Below are positions 16,958 through 24,848 of a DNA stretch of 64,000 bases, in pieces. The stretch covers positions 1 through 64,000 of the forward strand of contig JBKQTE010000057.1 of assembly GCA_052143315.1 (NCBI GenBank), read 5' to 3'. A model generated the notes under the pieces. The model was given only the letters and a program-made list of their open reading frames with translations. It did no database searches and was not told the origin of the DNA. Numbering within the stretch: the stretch's first letter is position 1; each line of letters opens with the position of its first letter. The position numbers and the translations under genes are program-made. This DNA comes from DASZIT01 sp052143315 (GTDB taxonomy: Bacteria > Actinomycetota > Acidimicrobiia > Acidimicrobiales > RAAP-2).

Positions 16958-17788
16958 ATGGACGACGACCGGCAGCTGGACATGACCAAGCACCACGGGG
17001 CGGGGAACGACTTCCTCGTCACCGTGGACACCGACGACCGGCGGCCACCGCCGCCGGCGCTGGTGCGCGCCCTATGCGACCGGCGCTTCGGGGTGGGGGC
17101 CGACGGCCTCATCCGCATCCTCACCGGCCGGGACGGCGCCGACCTGGCCATGGACCTGCACAATGCCGACGGCTCGGCGGCGGAGATGAGCGGCAACGGG
17201 ATCCGCTGCCTGGCCCAGGCGGCGGTCGACGCCGGGCTGGTGTCGCCGCCGCGCTTCACGGTATGGACGGCCGCTGGCATCCGGAGCGTCGAGTACCACC
17301 CCGGCGCCGCCCCGGGGGAGGCCGAGGCCTCGGTCGACATGGGCAAGGCCGAGCTGGGTCCCGACCAACCCCAGCAGTTCGCCGATCGGCGGGCCCGCAC
17401 CGTGGACATGGGCAACCCTCACCTGGTCCTCCTGGGTCCGGACCCGGCGGCGGTCGACGTGGCCGGTGTCGGCAACCACCTCCAAGCCGTCCACCCCGGC
17501 GGCATCAACGTGGAGTTCATCTCGGCCGGGCCCGGCCCGGATCAGCTGACCCTCCGGGTGTGGGAGCGGGGGGCGGGGGAGACCCAGGCGTGCGGCACCG
17601 GCAGCGCGGCGGCCGCCGCCGCCGCCCACAGCTGGGGACTGGTGGGCGACCACGTCCGGGTGCACAACCCGGGCGGCACCCTGGTGGTGGAGCTCGGCAG
17701 CGACGGGATCCGTCTGGCCGGCCCGACCCGCAAGGTGGCCGAGCTCCAGGTGGTCCCGAGTGTCGTGCTGCGGGCATCCCGGCCGTGA
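16958..17788 (+). CDS. dapF: Diaminopimelate epimerase
   Basis: Converts LL-DAP to meso-DAP, the form used by MurE and for lysine. The protein has 276 aa. It opens with the family signature HHGAGNDF. The two catalytic cysteines are C84 (MSGNGIRCLAQ) and C212 (TQACGTGSAAAA). ATG 16958 gives a 10-residue lead before the signature; ATG 16982 is a shorter alternative. hflX begins inside its stop (GTGA). Its active-site residues are complete. Confidence 0.96.
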   Translation: MDDDRQLDMTKHHGAGNDFLVTVDTDDRRPPPPALVRALCDRRFGVGADGLIRILTGRDGADLAMDLHNADGSAAEMSGNGIRCLAQAAVDAGLVSPPRFTVWTAAGIRSVEYHPGAAPGEAEASVDMGKAELGPDQPQQFADRRARTVDMGNPHLVLLGPDPAAVDVAGVGNHLQAVHPGGINVEFISAGPGPDQLTLRVWERGAGETQACGTGSAAAAAAAHSWGLVGDHVRVHNPGGTLVVELGSDGIRLAGPTRKVAELQVVPSVVLRASRP

Positions 17789-19095
17789 GCCCGTCGGACT
17801 CCGCCTTCACCGACACCCTGATCTCCCGTGAGTTCCGGGAGCGCATCGTGCTGGTCGGGGTCACCTTCCCGCACTCGACGGCGGCGGCCACCGAGGCCGG
17901 GCTCGACGAGCTGGCCCTGCTGGTGGCCACCGCCGGGGCCGACGTCGTCGACCGTGTCGTCCAGCGACGGGACTCCCCCGATCCGGCCACCTTCATCGGC
18001 AAGGGCAAGGCCCAGGAGCTGGCGTCGATCTGCCTGGCGGTGGACGCCGACACGGTGGTGTTCGACGACGACCTCAGCCCGGCCCAGCAGCGGAACCTCG
18101 AGAAGCTCCTCGGTCGGACGGCCATCGACCGGACGGCGGTGATCCTCGACATCTTCGCCCAGAACGCCCGGACCCCCGAGGGCCGGGCCCAGGTGGAGCT
18201 GGCCCTCCTGCGCTACCGGCTGCCCCGGCTCCGGGGCCGGGGCACGTCGCTCAGCCAGCAGGCGGGCGGCATCGGCACCCGCGGCCCGGGCGAGACCCAG
18301 CTGGAGGTGGACCGTCGGCGCCTGGTCCGCCGGATGACCAGGCTGGAGTCCGACCTGCGCGACCTCGACCGGACCCGGCGGACCCAGCGCAAAGGGCGGG
18401 CGCGCTCCCGGCAGCGCACCGTCTCCCTGGTGGGCTACACCAACGCCGGCAAGTCGACCCTGTTGAACCGGCTCTGCGGGGCCGACGTCCTGGTGGAGAA
18501 CCGCCTCTTCTCCACCCTCGACCCCCGCACCCGCCAGCTGGCCCTGCCCGGCGGCGAGACGGTGCTCCTGACCGATACCGTCGGGTTCGTCCGCAAGCTG
18601 CCCCACCAGGTGGTGGAGGCGTTCCGCTCCACCCTCGAGGAGGTGTGCGAGTCCGAGCTGATCGTCCACGTGGTCGACGGGTCGGCACCCGACCTCGAGG
18701 GCCAGATCGACGCGGTGCGGACGGTGCTGGCGGAGATCGGCGCCGACCGGATCCCCGAGCTGCTGGTGGTGAACAAGGTCGACGCCCTCCCCGCCCTCGG
18801 GCCCGAGGCCGCCGAGGAGGTCCGGCGGCTGCTGGACGCCCACCCCGGGTCGGTGACCGCCTCGGCCCGCACCGGCGAGGGGATCGACCACCTGCTGGTC
18901 TCCATGGCCGACCGCCTGCGGGTGGCCGACCGGGTGGTCGAGCTGGTCATCCCGTGGGTCCGGGGCGACGTGCTGGCCGCCGTCCACCGAGAGGGGGAGA
19001 TCGTGGGCGAGGAGGCCGGCGACGAGGCCACCCACCTCCACGTGGTGCTCGACGAGGTGGGCCGGGCCCGCTTCCGCGAGTTCCTGGCGTCGTGA
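17785..19095 (+). CDS. hflX: HflX-type ribosome-associated GTPase
   Basis: Ribosome-splitting GTPase linked to stress recovery. The protein has 436 aa. The N-terminal HflX domain includes FIGKGKAQEL and the conserved QVELALLRYRLPRLRGRG...GGIGTRGPGETQLE loop. A helical linker leads to the G domain: G1 GYTNAGKST at about 217-225, G3 DTVGF, and G4 NKVD. A short C-terminal domain closes the protein. The GTG start overlaps the dapF stop by 4 bp, and its own stop overlaps dapC, so expression is coupled to DAP synthesis. The order miaB-miaA-dapF-hflX is common in actinobacteria. Confidence 0.96.
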   Translation: MSPSDSAFTDTLISREFRERIVLVGVTFPHSTAAATEAGLDELALLVATAGADVVDRVVQRRDSPDPATFIGKGKAQELASICLAVDADTVVFDDDLSPAQQRNLEKLLGRTAIDRTAVILDIFAQNARTPEGRAQVELALLRYRLPRLRGRGTSLSQQAGGIGTRGPGETQLEVDRRRLVRRMTRLESDLRDLDRTRRTQRKGRARSRQRTVSLVGYTNAGKSTLLNRLCGADVLVENRLFSTLDPRTRQLALPGGETVLLTDTVGFVRKLPHQVVEAFRSTLEEVCESELIVHVVDGSAPDLEGQIDAVRTVLAEIGADRIPELLVVNKVDALPALGPEAAEEVRRLLDAHPGSVTASARTGEGIDHLLVSMADRLRVADRVVELVIPWVRGDVLAAVHREGEIVGEEAGDEATHLHVVLDEVGRARFREFLAS

Positions 19096-20240
19096 CCGCT
19101 CCCGGCTTCTGTCCGCCGCCCTACCCCTACGATCGGCTGGCGGCGGTGGCGCGGCGGACCACCGAGCGGTTCGGGACCGACTGGCTCGTCGACTGCTCGG
19201 TGGGCACCCCGTGCGACCCGCCTCCGGCCGCGGTGGTGGAGGCGATGGCCTCGTCGGGGACCGAGCGGGGCTACCCGGCGTCCATCGGGTCGGCCGCCTA
19301 CCGGCGGGCGGCGGCCGGGTGGCTGGCCCGGCGGTTCGGCGTGGCCGTCGACCCCGACACCGAGGTGGCCGCCTGCGTGGGCACCAAGGAGCTCGTGGCC
19401 TCGACCGCCCAGTACCTCCGGCTCCGGAACCCTGGCCGGGACACCGTGCTCTACCCGGCGGTGTCGTACCCCACCTACGCCATGGGTGCCATGCTGGGCG
19501 GCTGCCGGGCGGTGCCGGTCGACGAGCTGCCCGGCGGCGGCCTCGACCTCGGCTCGATCGACCCCGGGGACGCCGAGCGGGCCCTGCTGGTGTGGACCAA
19601 CACACCCTCCAACCCCACCGGCCAGCTGACCGACATGGGCGCCGTGGCCGACTGGGGACGCCGCCACGGCGTCCCGGTCTTCTCCGACGAGTGCTACGCC
19701 GAGTTCACCTGGGACGGTCCGGCCCGGACCGTGCTGTCCCACGGCACCGACGGGGTGGTGGCGGTGCACTCCCTATCGAAGCGGTCGAACCTGGCCGGCG
19801 CCCGGGCCGGCTTCTACGCCGGCGACCCGGGGCTGGTGGGCTACCTGGCGGACGTGCGGCGGCATGCCGGTCTGATGGTCCCCGGTCCGGTGCAGGCCGG
19901 CGCGGTCGTCGCCTTCGACGACGACCGGCACGTGGACGAGCAGCGCCGGCGCTACCGGGAACGGCTCGGGTACCTCCGCAGCGTCCTCGGCCGGGCGGGC
20001 CTGACCTGCGACCCACCCCGGGGCGGCTTCTACCTGTGGGTTCCGGTGCCCGACGCCGCCGTCGGCGGAGGCTGGGGCCTCACCGAGACCCTGGCCGTGG
20101 AGGGGGGCCTGCTGGTCAGCCCCGGCGAGTTCTACGGGCCCGGTGGGAGCGGCTTCGTGCGGGTGGCGGTGGTCCAGCCGATGGAGCGACTGCGGCAGGT
20201 GGCGGAGCGGCTGGCCGGCCGGGACCTCGGAGCCGGCTGA
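19092..20240 (+). CDS. dapC: Succinyldiaminopimelate aminotransferase (DapC type)
   Basis: Class I/II PLP aminotransferase, 382 aa, expected to aminate N-succinyl-2-amino-6-ketopimelate with glutamate. The PLP lysine is K230 in HSLSKRSNLAG, the cofactor-binding NTPSNPTG and SDECYAEF motifs precede it, and the substrate-carboxylate Arg lies in FVRVAVVQP near the C-terminus. GTG 19092 overlaps the hflX stop. Family alone does not fix the substrate; its place directly before dapD and dapE makes DapC the best assignment. Confidence 0.93.
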   Translation: MTAPGFCPPPYPYDRLAAVARRTTERFGTDWLVDCSVGTPCDPPPAAVVEAMASSGTERGYPASIGSAAYRRAAAGWLARRFGVAVDPDTEVAACVGTKELVASTAQYLRLRNPGRDTVLYPAVSYPTYAMGAMLGGCRAVPVDELPGGGLDLGSIDPGDAERALLVWTNTPSNPTGQLTDMGAVADWGRRHGVPVFSDECYAEFTWDGPARTVLSHGTDGVVAVHSLSKRSNLAGARAGFYAGDPGLVGYLADVRRHAGLMVPGPVQAGAVVAFDDDRHVDEQRRRYRERLGYLRSVLGRAGLTCDPPRGGFYLWVPVPDAAVGGGWGLTETLAVEGGLLVSPGEFYGPGGSGFVRVAVVQPMERLRQVAERLAGRDLGAG

Positions 20241-20271
20241 GCGGCCACCCGTTTCCCGATCGGGCCAGGGC

Positions 20272-20277
20272 TAACGT
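20272..20277 (+). promoter_or_regulatory. -10 box for leaderless dapD
   Basis: TAACGT lies 7 nt before the ATG at 20285, with no ribosome-binding site. Confidence 0.5.
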
Positions 20278-20284
20278 CTGGACC

Positions 20285-21112
20285 ATGGCAGACCTTCAGG
20301 CACGGATCGAAGCGTTGTGGGCTCGGGCGTCGGAGCTGACTCCGGCCGACACCGACGCTCTGACCGTGGTCACCGAGGCGATCGACCGCCTCGACACCGG
20401 GCAGGCCCGGGTGGCCGAGATCGACCCGGGCAGCGACCGGGTGGTGGTGCACCAGTGGCTGAAACAGGCGATCCTCCTGCTCTTCCGCCTGCGCTCGATC
20501 GAGACGATCGAGGCGGGGCCGTTCGAGTACGCCGACAAGCTGCCGCTGAAGCAGCACTACGCCGAGTCGGGGGTACGGGTGGTGCCGGGGGCCTCGGCCC
20601 GCTGGGGCTCGTTCCTCGGCACCGGGGTGATCTGCATGCCCAGCTACGTGAACATCGGGGCCCGGATCGGCGCCGGCACCATGGTCGACACCTGGGCCAC
20701 CGTCGGCTCGTGCGCCCAGATCGGCGAGCAGGTCCACCTGTCGGGGGGCGTGGGGATCGGCGGTGTGCTCGAGCCGGCCCAGGCGGCCCCCGTGGTCATC
20801 GAGGACGAGGTCATGATCGGCAGCCGGTGCGTCGTCACCCAGGGGGCCCGGGTGGGACGGGGGGCGGTGCTGGGGGAGGGTACCATCCTGAACCCGTCCA
20901 TCCCGGTCATCGACGCCGACACCGGCGAGGAGCTGAGCCGGGGCCACGTGCCTCCGTGGTGCGTGGCCGTCCAGGCGTCGCGCCGACGTGAGTTCGCCGG
21001 TGGTGAGTACTTCCTCCCGTGCGTGCTCGTCATCAAGCGGCTGACCGAGGGCCAGCGCCACGACAAGGCGCAGCTCAACGACATCCTCCGCCAGCACGGC
21101 GTCTCGGCGTGA
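20285..21112 (+). CDS. dapD: Tetrahydrodipicolinate N-succinyltransferase, E. coli type
   Basis: Transfers succinyl from succinyl-CoA to tetrahydrodipicolinate. The protein has 275 aa. An N-terminal helical domain (IEALWARASELTP, HQWLKQAILLLFRL) is followed by a left-handed beta-helix with MPSYVNIGARIGAGTMVDTWA and HLSGGVGIGGVLEP. These stretches and the length match the E. coli DapD (about 274 aa) rather than the longer, divergent DapD of corynebacteria and mycobacteria. It has its own -10 box, and dapE overlaps its stop (GTGA). Confidence 0.96.
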   Translation: MADLQARIEALWARASELTPADTDALTVVTEAIDRLDTGQARVAEIDPGSDRVVVHQWLKQAILLLFRLRSIETIEAGPFEYADKLPLKQHYAESGVRVVPGASARWGSFLGTGVICMPSYVNIGARIGAGTMVDTWATVGSCAQIGEQVHLSGGVGIGGVLEPAQAAPVVIEDEVMIGSRCVVTQGARVGRGAVLGEGTILNPSIPVIDADTGEELSRGHVPPWCVAVQASRRREFAGGEYFLPCVLVIKRLTEGQRHDKAQLNDILRQHGVSA

Positions 21113-22191
21113 ACGACGCGCCCCCGGGCCGGCTGCTCGGACTGGCCACCGCCCTGGTGGCCATCCCGTCGGTGAGCCACCACGAGTCGGTCCTGGCCGA
21201 CGCCGCCGAGACGGCACTGCGTCTGTGCCCGTGGCTGACCGTCGACCGGGTGGGCGACAACCTGGTGGCCCGCACCGAGCTCGATCGGGGCCAGCGTCTG
21301 ATCCTGGCCGGCCACCTCGACACCGTCCCACCGGCCGGGGGCAACGACGAACCCTACCTGGACGGGGACGTGCTCTACGGGCTGGGGGCCTCGGACATGA
21401 AGGGCGGCCTGGCCACCTTCCTCCACGTGGCCGGCTCGGTGGCCGAGCCGGCCGTCGACGTCACCTGGTGCTTCTACGTGTGCGAGGAGGTCGAGCACCG
21501 GTTCAACGGGCTGCGGGCGCTGTGGAAGGAGCGCCCGGAGCTACTGGAGGGTGACGCCGCCATCCTGGGCGAGCCCACCGGTGGCGTCGTCGAGGCCGGC
21601 TGCCAGGGGACGCTCCGCATCCGGATCGGGCTCACCGGCGCCCGGGCGCACACCGCCCGACCGTTCGCCGGCCGCAACGCCGTGCACCGCCTGGCCCCCT
21701 TGCTGACCACCATCGCCGCCTACGAGGGTCGGCGTCCGGTCCTCGACGGCTGCGAGTTCGCCGAGCAGCTCCAGGTGGTGTCGATCGACGGCGGGGTGGC
21801 GGGCAACGTCGTGCCCGACCAGGCGACGCTGCTGGTGAACCACCGCTTCGCTCCCGACCGCGGCATCGCCGAGGCCGAGGCCGCTCTGCACGACCTGCTG
21901 GACTCCCACCTCGAGCCGACCGACCACTGGGAGCTGGTCGACGCCTCGGCGGGCGCCCCCCCGGCGCTGGACCACCCGCTGCTGGCCGAGCTGGTCCACG
22001 CCAGTGGCGGGCGGCCCCGGGCCAAGGTGGGGTGGACCGACGTGGCCACCTTCTGGGCCCACGGGATCCCGGCGGCCAACTTCGGCCCTGCCGACCCGCT
22101 GTTGGCCCACACCCCGGGGGAGCACGTCAGTGGAGCAGAGCTCGAGTCGGCCGCCTCGATCCTCGAGTCGGTGCTGACCGCCGGGCGGTAG
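21109..22191 (+). CDS. dapE: Succinyl-diaminopimelate desuccinylase
   Basis: M20 zinc peptidase-fold enzyme releasing succinate to give LL-DAP. The protein has 360 aa. Metal ligands are in LAGHLDTVP (about residue 66-72) and LGASDMKGG, the general base is in CEEVEHRF, and further ligands are in LGEPTGG and HTPGEHV. A dimerisation lid lies in the middle. The GTG overlaps the dapD stop by 4 bp. It ends a run of DAP genes; the next gene, lexA, faces it. Confidence 0.95.
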   Translation: MNDAPPGRLLGLATALVAIPSVSHHESVLADAAETALRLCPWLTVDRVGDNLVARTELDRGQRLILAGHLDTVPPAGGNDEPYLDGDVLYGLGASDMKGGLATFLHVAGSVAEPAVDVTWCFYVCEEVEHRFNGLRALWKERPELLEGDAAILGEPTGGVVEAGCQGTLRIRIGLTGARAHTARPFAGRNAVHRLAPLLTTIAAYEGRRPVLDGCEFAEQLQVVSIDGGVAGNVVPDQATLLVNHRFAPDRGIAEAEAALHDLLDSHLEPTDHWELVDASAGAPPALDHPLLAELVHASGGRPRAKVGWTDVATFWAHGIPAANFGPADPLLAHTPGEHVSGAELESAASILESVLTAGR

Positions 22192-22257
22192 CGTCGCGGC
22201 TCCGCGGCGCCCGGCGGGCCGGTGGAGGTCGGACTGCCGGGGTGGGGGCGGCTCAGC

Positions 22258-22887
22258 TCACAGCCGCCGCATGACGGTGACCACCTTGCCGTAGACGGTC
22301 ACCTCCGACGGGTCGAACTCCATCGGCTGCAGTCGCTCGTTGGCCGGGGTGAGGACCACCATGCCGTCCCGGGTGGAGTACCGCTTGACCGTGGCCTCGC
22401 CGTCGGGGATGCCGGCCACCACGATGTCTCCGCGCTCGGCCTCGGGTTGCTGGCGGACCACCACGAAGTCCCCGTCGACGATGCCGTCGTCGACCATCGA
22501 GTCACCGCTCACCTTCAGCATGAAGAGGGAACCGGTGCCGGTGAAGTCCTCGGGGAGGGGGTAGAGCTCCTCGATGTTCTCCTGGGCGAGCATGCCGGTG
22601 CCGGCCGCCACCTCGCCGACCAGGGGCACATGGCGGATGGGCCGGGAGTCCATGACCACCTTGGAGGACGGGTCGAACCTCACCTCGATCGCTCTCGGCT
22701 TGGTCGGGTCCCTCCGCAGGTACCCCTCGCGCTGGAGCACGGCCAGGTGGGCGTGGACCGTGGAGGACGAGGTGAGGCCGACCGTCTCCCCGATCTCCCG
22801 CACCGACGGCGGGTAGCCACGCTCCCGCAGCGACTCCGAGATGCAGTCGAGAATCTGTTTCCGCTTGGGACTCAGTACCTGGGCCAT
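22258..22887 (-). CDS. lexA: SOS repressor LexA
   Basis: Repressor of the DNA-damage response, self-cleaved on RecA filaments. The protein has 209 aa. The winged HTH covers residues 1-65 (GYPPSVREIGETVGLTSSSTVHAHL). The scissile bond is A95-G96 in VGEVAAGTGM, the catalytic pair is S130 (SGDSM) and K168 (ATVKRY), so autolysis is intact. I chose the ATG at 22887 because AGGAG lies just upstream of it and MAQVLSPKRKQIL is the usual N-terminus; a longer frame to 23073 runs through the operators. It is divergent from a LysM gene with shared LexA boxes, so it is autoregulated. Confidence 0.97.
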   Translation of the reverse strand: MAQVLSPKRKQILDCISESLRERGYPPSVREIGETVGLTSSSTVHAHLAVLQREGYLRRDPTKPRAIEVRFDPSSKVVMDSRPIRHVPLVGEVAAGTGMLAQENIEELYPLPEDFTGTGSLFMLKVSGDSMVDDGIVDGDFVVVRQQPEAERGDIVVAGIPDGEATVKRYSTRDGMVVLTPANERLQPMEFDPSEVTVYGKVVTVMRRL

Positions 22888-22939
22888 GGCTCCTCCGCTT
22901 CCCCGCCCGCTCGGCGATGCCGGACCCTGGGCCCGGCGG

Positions 22940-22953
22940 CGAACGTCTGTTTG
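22940..22953. promoter_or_regulatory. LexA box 1
   Basis: CGAACgtctGTTTG, one mismatch from a CGAAC-N4-GTTCG palindrome. It lies just downstream of the predicted lexA -10, positioned to block initiation. Confidence 0.7.
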
Positions 22954-22956
22954 TGA

Positions 22957-22985
22957 ACGGTAGCCTGACGGCGACCCGAAAGCAA
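22957..22985 (-). promoter_or_regulatory. lexA promoter
   Basis: Reading leftward, -35 TTGCTT (complement of 22980-22985) and -10 TACCGT (complement of 22957-22962) are separated by 17 nt. LexA box 2 overlaps the -35 and box 1 lies at the start site. Confidence 0.6.
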
Positions 22986-22996
22986 ACATCTGTTCG
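22983..22996. promoter_or_regulatory. LexA box 2
   Basis: CAAACatctGTTCG, one mismatch from the palindromic core. It overlaps the lexA -35. Confidence 0.7.
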
Positions 22997-23005
22997 ACAA
23001 ACGCC

Positions 23006-23035
23006 TTGACACCGAACAGATGTTCGTGATTCGAT
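23006..23035 (+). promoter_or_regulatory. Promoter of the LysM gene
   Basis: TTGACA (23006-23011) and TTCGAT (23030-23035) are 18 nt apart. LexA box 3 fills the spacer, so LexA binding would exclude RNA polymerase. Confidence 0.6.
23013..23026. promoter_or_regulatory. LexA box 3
   Basis: CGAACagatGTTCG, a perfect CGAAC-N4-GTTCG palindrome inside the LysM-gene promoter. Confidence 0.85.
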
Positions 23036-23041
23036 GAGGGC

Positions 23042-23098
23042 ATGACGAACGAGTGTTCGATGCACGGGCTCACGGGCTCCGGACAGGGGGGCTACTGA
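23042..23098 (+). CDS. 18-codon upstream ORF before the LysM gene
   Basis: ATG 23042 lies 6 nt after the predicted -10 and opens an 18-codon frame reading MTNECSMHGLTGSGQGGY. Its stop overlaps the LysM-gene start (TGATG at 23096-23100). It spans LexA box 4. It resembles the leader ORFs before the second tetR and dapA. Translation is inferred only. Confidence 0.35.
   Translation: MTNECSMHGLTGSGQGGY
23046..23059. promoter_or_regulatory. LexA box 4
   Basis: CGAACgagtGTTCG, a perfect palindrome just downstream of the predicted start site of the LysM transcript. Confidence 0.85.
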
Positions 23099-23580
23099 TG
23101 TCCGGCGTCGCCCTCACGTCGCCGACCCGCCGCACCGCCTACCGGCCCGGCGGCGCCACGCTCCGTCTCGTCCGACCGGACGACGCCGCAGTGGGCGCCG
23201 GCCGATCCGAGTGGATCGACGACGGTGTCCCGCGCCTCGCCGTGGTGACCGGCCGCCGCCGGCATCTCGGTGAGCAACCGGGCCGCAGGGGCGCCTCGCC
23301 GTCCGTTCGCCGGCGCCGGGCGATGCTCGCCGTCGCCGGCCTGTGCGTCCTCGGTCTCGCTCTTCCGCTGGGCGGAACCGGTGGTCCCTCCCACGCCACC
23401 GGTTCCGCTCTGGCGGGAACCGGCCACGCCGTCGAGTACACCGTCCAGCCGGGCGATTCGCTCTGGTCGATCGCCACCCGTGCCGATCCGACGGGCGATC
23501 CCCGGCCGCTGGTGGCGAAGCTGGCGGCACAGATCGGCTCCGACACCGTGCAGCCCGGCGAGCAGATCGTGGTTCCCTGA
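23098..23580 (+). CDS. SOS-controlled LysM wall protein, likely division inhibitor
   Basis: Protein of 160 aa with an Arg-rich cytoplasmic N-terminus, one transmembrane segment (MLAVAGLCVLGLALPL, about residues 80-97) and a C-terminal LysM domain (about 112-160, YTVQPGDSLWSIA) that should bind peptidoglycan. A small LysM membrane protein divergent from lexA is the layout of Bacillus yneA and mycobacterial Rv2719c, SOS proteins that delay division. Two perfect LexA boxes sit on its promoter. ATG 23098 has a G-rich ribosome-binding region; an in-frame GTG at 23053 is less likely. It has no hydrolase domain, so an inhibitor is favoured over an enzyme. The function is by analogy. Confidence 0.85.
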   Translation: MSGVALTSPTRRTAYRPGGATLRLVRPDDAAVGAGRSEWIDDGVPRLAVVTGRRRHLGEQPGRRGASPSVRRRRAMLAVAGLCVLGLALPLGGTGGPSHATGSALAGTGHAVEYTVQPGDSLWSIATRADPTGDPRPLVAKLAAQIGSDTVQPGEQIVVP

Positions 23581-23649
23581 GCCAGACCAGGGGATCGATC
23601 CGAGCCGGCGCGTCGGCTGTTGCGACGATGGGTGCCGGGCATCGGGCGG

Positions 23650-23655
23650 TAGCCT
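23650..23655 (+). promoter_or_regulatory. -10 box for leaderless nrdR
   Basis: TAGCCT lies 6 nt before GTG 23662, with no ribosome-binding site. Confidence 0.5.
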
Positions 23656-23661
23656 CGGCGT

Positions 23662-24135
23662 GTGCAGTGTCCCTGGTGCCTGGCTGACGACGATCGGGTG
23701 ATCGACTCGCGTCAGGCTGAGGAAGGGGCGGCCATCCGGCGCCGGCGGGAGTGCCTGGGGTGCGGACACCGCTATACGACCTTCGAACGGATCGACGAGG
23801 TGCCCCTGATGGTGGTCAAGCGCTCGGGCCGCCGCCAGCCGTTCGACCGGGCCAAGGTCATCGACGGGCTCCGGGCAGCCACCAAAAACCGCCCGGTGAC
23901 CGACCAGCAGCTGGACGAGGTGGTCCAGGCCATCGAGGACTCGTTGCGCGAGGCCGGCTCAGTGCCGACCACCGAGCAGGTGGGACTGGCGGTGCTCGAG
24001 CGCCTGCAGTTCCTGGACGAGGTCGCCTACCTCCGCTTCGCCAGTGTGTACAAGGGGTTCGAGGGAGTAGACGACTTCCGACGCGAGGTGGGCCTGCTGA
24101 CCAAGACGACCGCCCCGAAGCTCCCGGGGGCGTAG
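23662..24135 (+). CDS. nrdR: Ribonucleotide reductase regulator NrdR
   Basis: Zinc-ribbon/ATP-cone repressor that shuts down ribonucleotide reductase genes when dATP is high. The protein has 157 aa. The zinc ribbon uses C3-x2-C6 and the pair in ECLGCGHRY (about residues 31-34), and the ATP cone covers about 47-137 (VVKRSGRRQPFDRAKVIDGL). The GTG start is set by the family N-terminus MxCPxC and by the -10 box 6 nt upstream. Its place beside lexA and the LysM gene matches mycobacterial gene order. Its own NrdR boxes were not found upstream. Confidence 0.96.
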   Translation: MQCPWCLADDDRVIDSRQAEEGAAIRRRRECLGCGHRYTTFERIDEVPLMVVKRSGRRQPFDRAKVIDGLRAATKNRPVTDQQLDEVVQAIEDSLREAGSVPTTEQVGLAVLERLQFLDEVAYLRFASVYKGFEGVDDFRREVGLLTKTTAPKLPGA

Positions 24136-24137
24136 CG

Positions 24138-24848
24138 GTGGCGGAGCTCCTGGGCGACGTACCCGAACGGGCCCTGGCCGTCTACGCCCATCCCGACGAT
24201 CCCGACGTGGGCTGCGCCGGAACGCTGGCCACCTGGGCGTCCGCCGGCTGCGAGGTTCGGGTCCTGCTGTGCACCGACGGGGACAAGGGCACCACCGACG
24301 CCGACATGGACCCGAAGGAGCTGGCCGAGCGCCGGGCCACCGAGGCCGCCGAGGCCGGTGCCCTGGTGGGCTTGGCCGGCCAGGAGTTCCTCCACTATCC
24401 GGACGGGGAGCTGACCGACGACATCGCCTTGCGGGAGGCCCTGGTCGGCGTGGTGCGGCGCCTGCGCCCCGAGGTCGTGCTCTGCCCCGATCCCACCGCC
24501 ATCTTCTTCGGTCAGGAGTACTTCAACCACCGGGACCACCGGGTCACCGGGTGGGCGGTGCTGGACGCCGTCGCCCCTGCCGCCGCCCTGCCCCACTACT
24601 TTCCCGACGCCGGTCCCGCCCACCAGGTCACGACGGTGCTGATGTCGGGGACGCTCGAGCCCGACGTGTGGGTGGACATCACCGGCGCCATCGACGTGAA
24701 GGAGTCGGCGGTCGGCTGCCACCGCAGCCAGTTCCCCGAGGGCGCAGAGTGGGCGAGGACGGCGGTGAGGATGAGTGCCGAGGACGCCGGTCGCGTCGGC
24801 GGGGTGCCCTTCGCCGAGGGGTTCCGGAGGCTGCGTCTCGGTGGGTGA
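24138..24848 (+). CDS. PIG-L family N-acetylglucosamine-type deacetylase
   Basis: Zinc-dependent deacetylase of the LmbE/PIG-L family, 236 aa. The metal motif AHPDD is at about residues 17-21 (VYAHPDDPDVGCAGT), and the third His is in FNHRDHR (about 134-138). Relatives include MshB (mycothiol) and Mca, but the length (about 50 aa shorter than MshB) and lack of a mycothiol cluster leave the substrate open. GTG 24138 lies 3 nt after nrdR, and the stop overlaps dinB, so the three genes are likely co-transcribed. Confidence 0.88.
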   Translation: MAELLGDVPERALAVYAHPDDPDVGCAGTLATWASAGCEVRVLLCTDGDKGTTDADMDPKELAERRATEAAEAGALVGLAGQEFLHYPDGELTDDIALREALVGVVRRLRPEVVLCPDPTAIFFGQEYFNHRDHRVTGWAVLDAVAPAAALPHYFPDAGPAHQVTTVLMSGTLEPDVWVDITGAIDVKESAVGCHRSQFPEGAEWARTAVRMSAEDAGRVGGVPFAEGFRRLRLGG

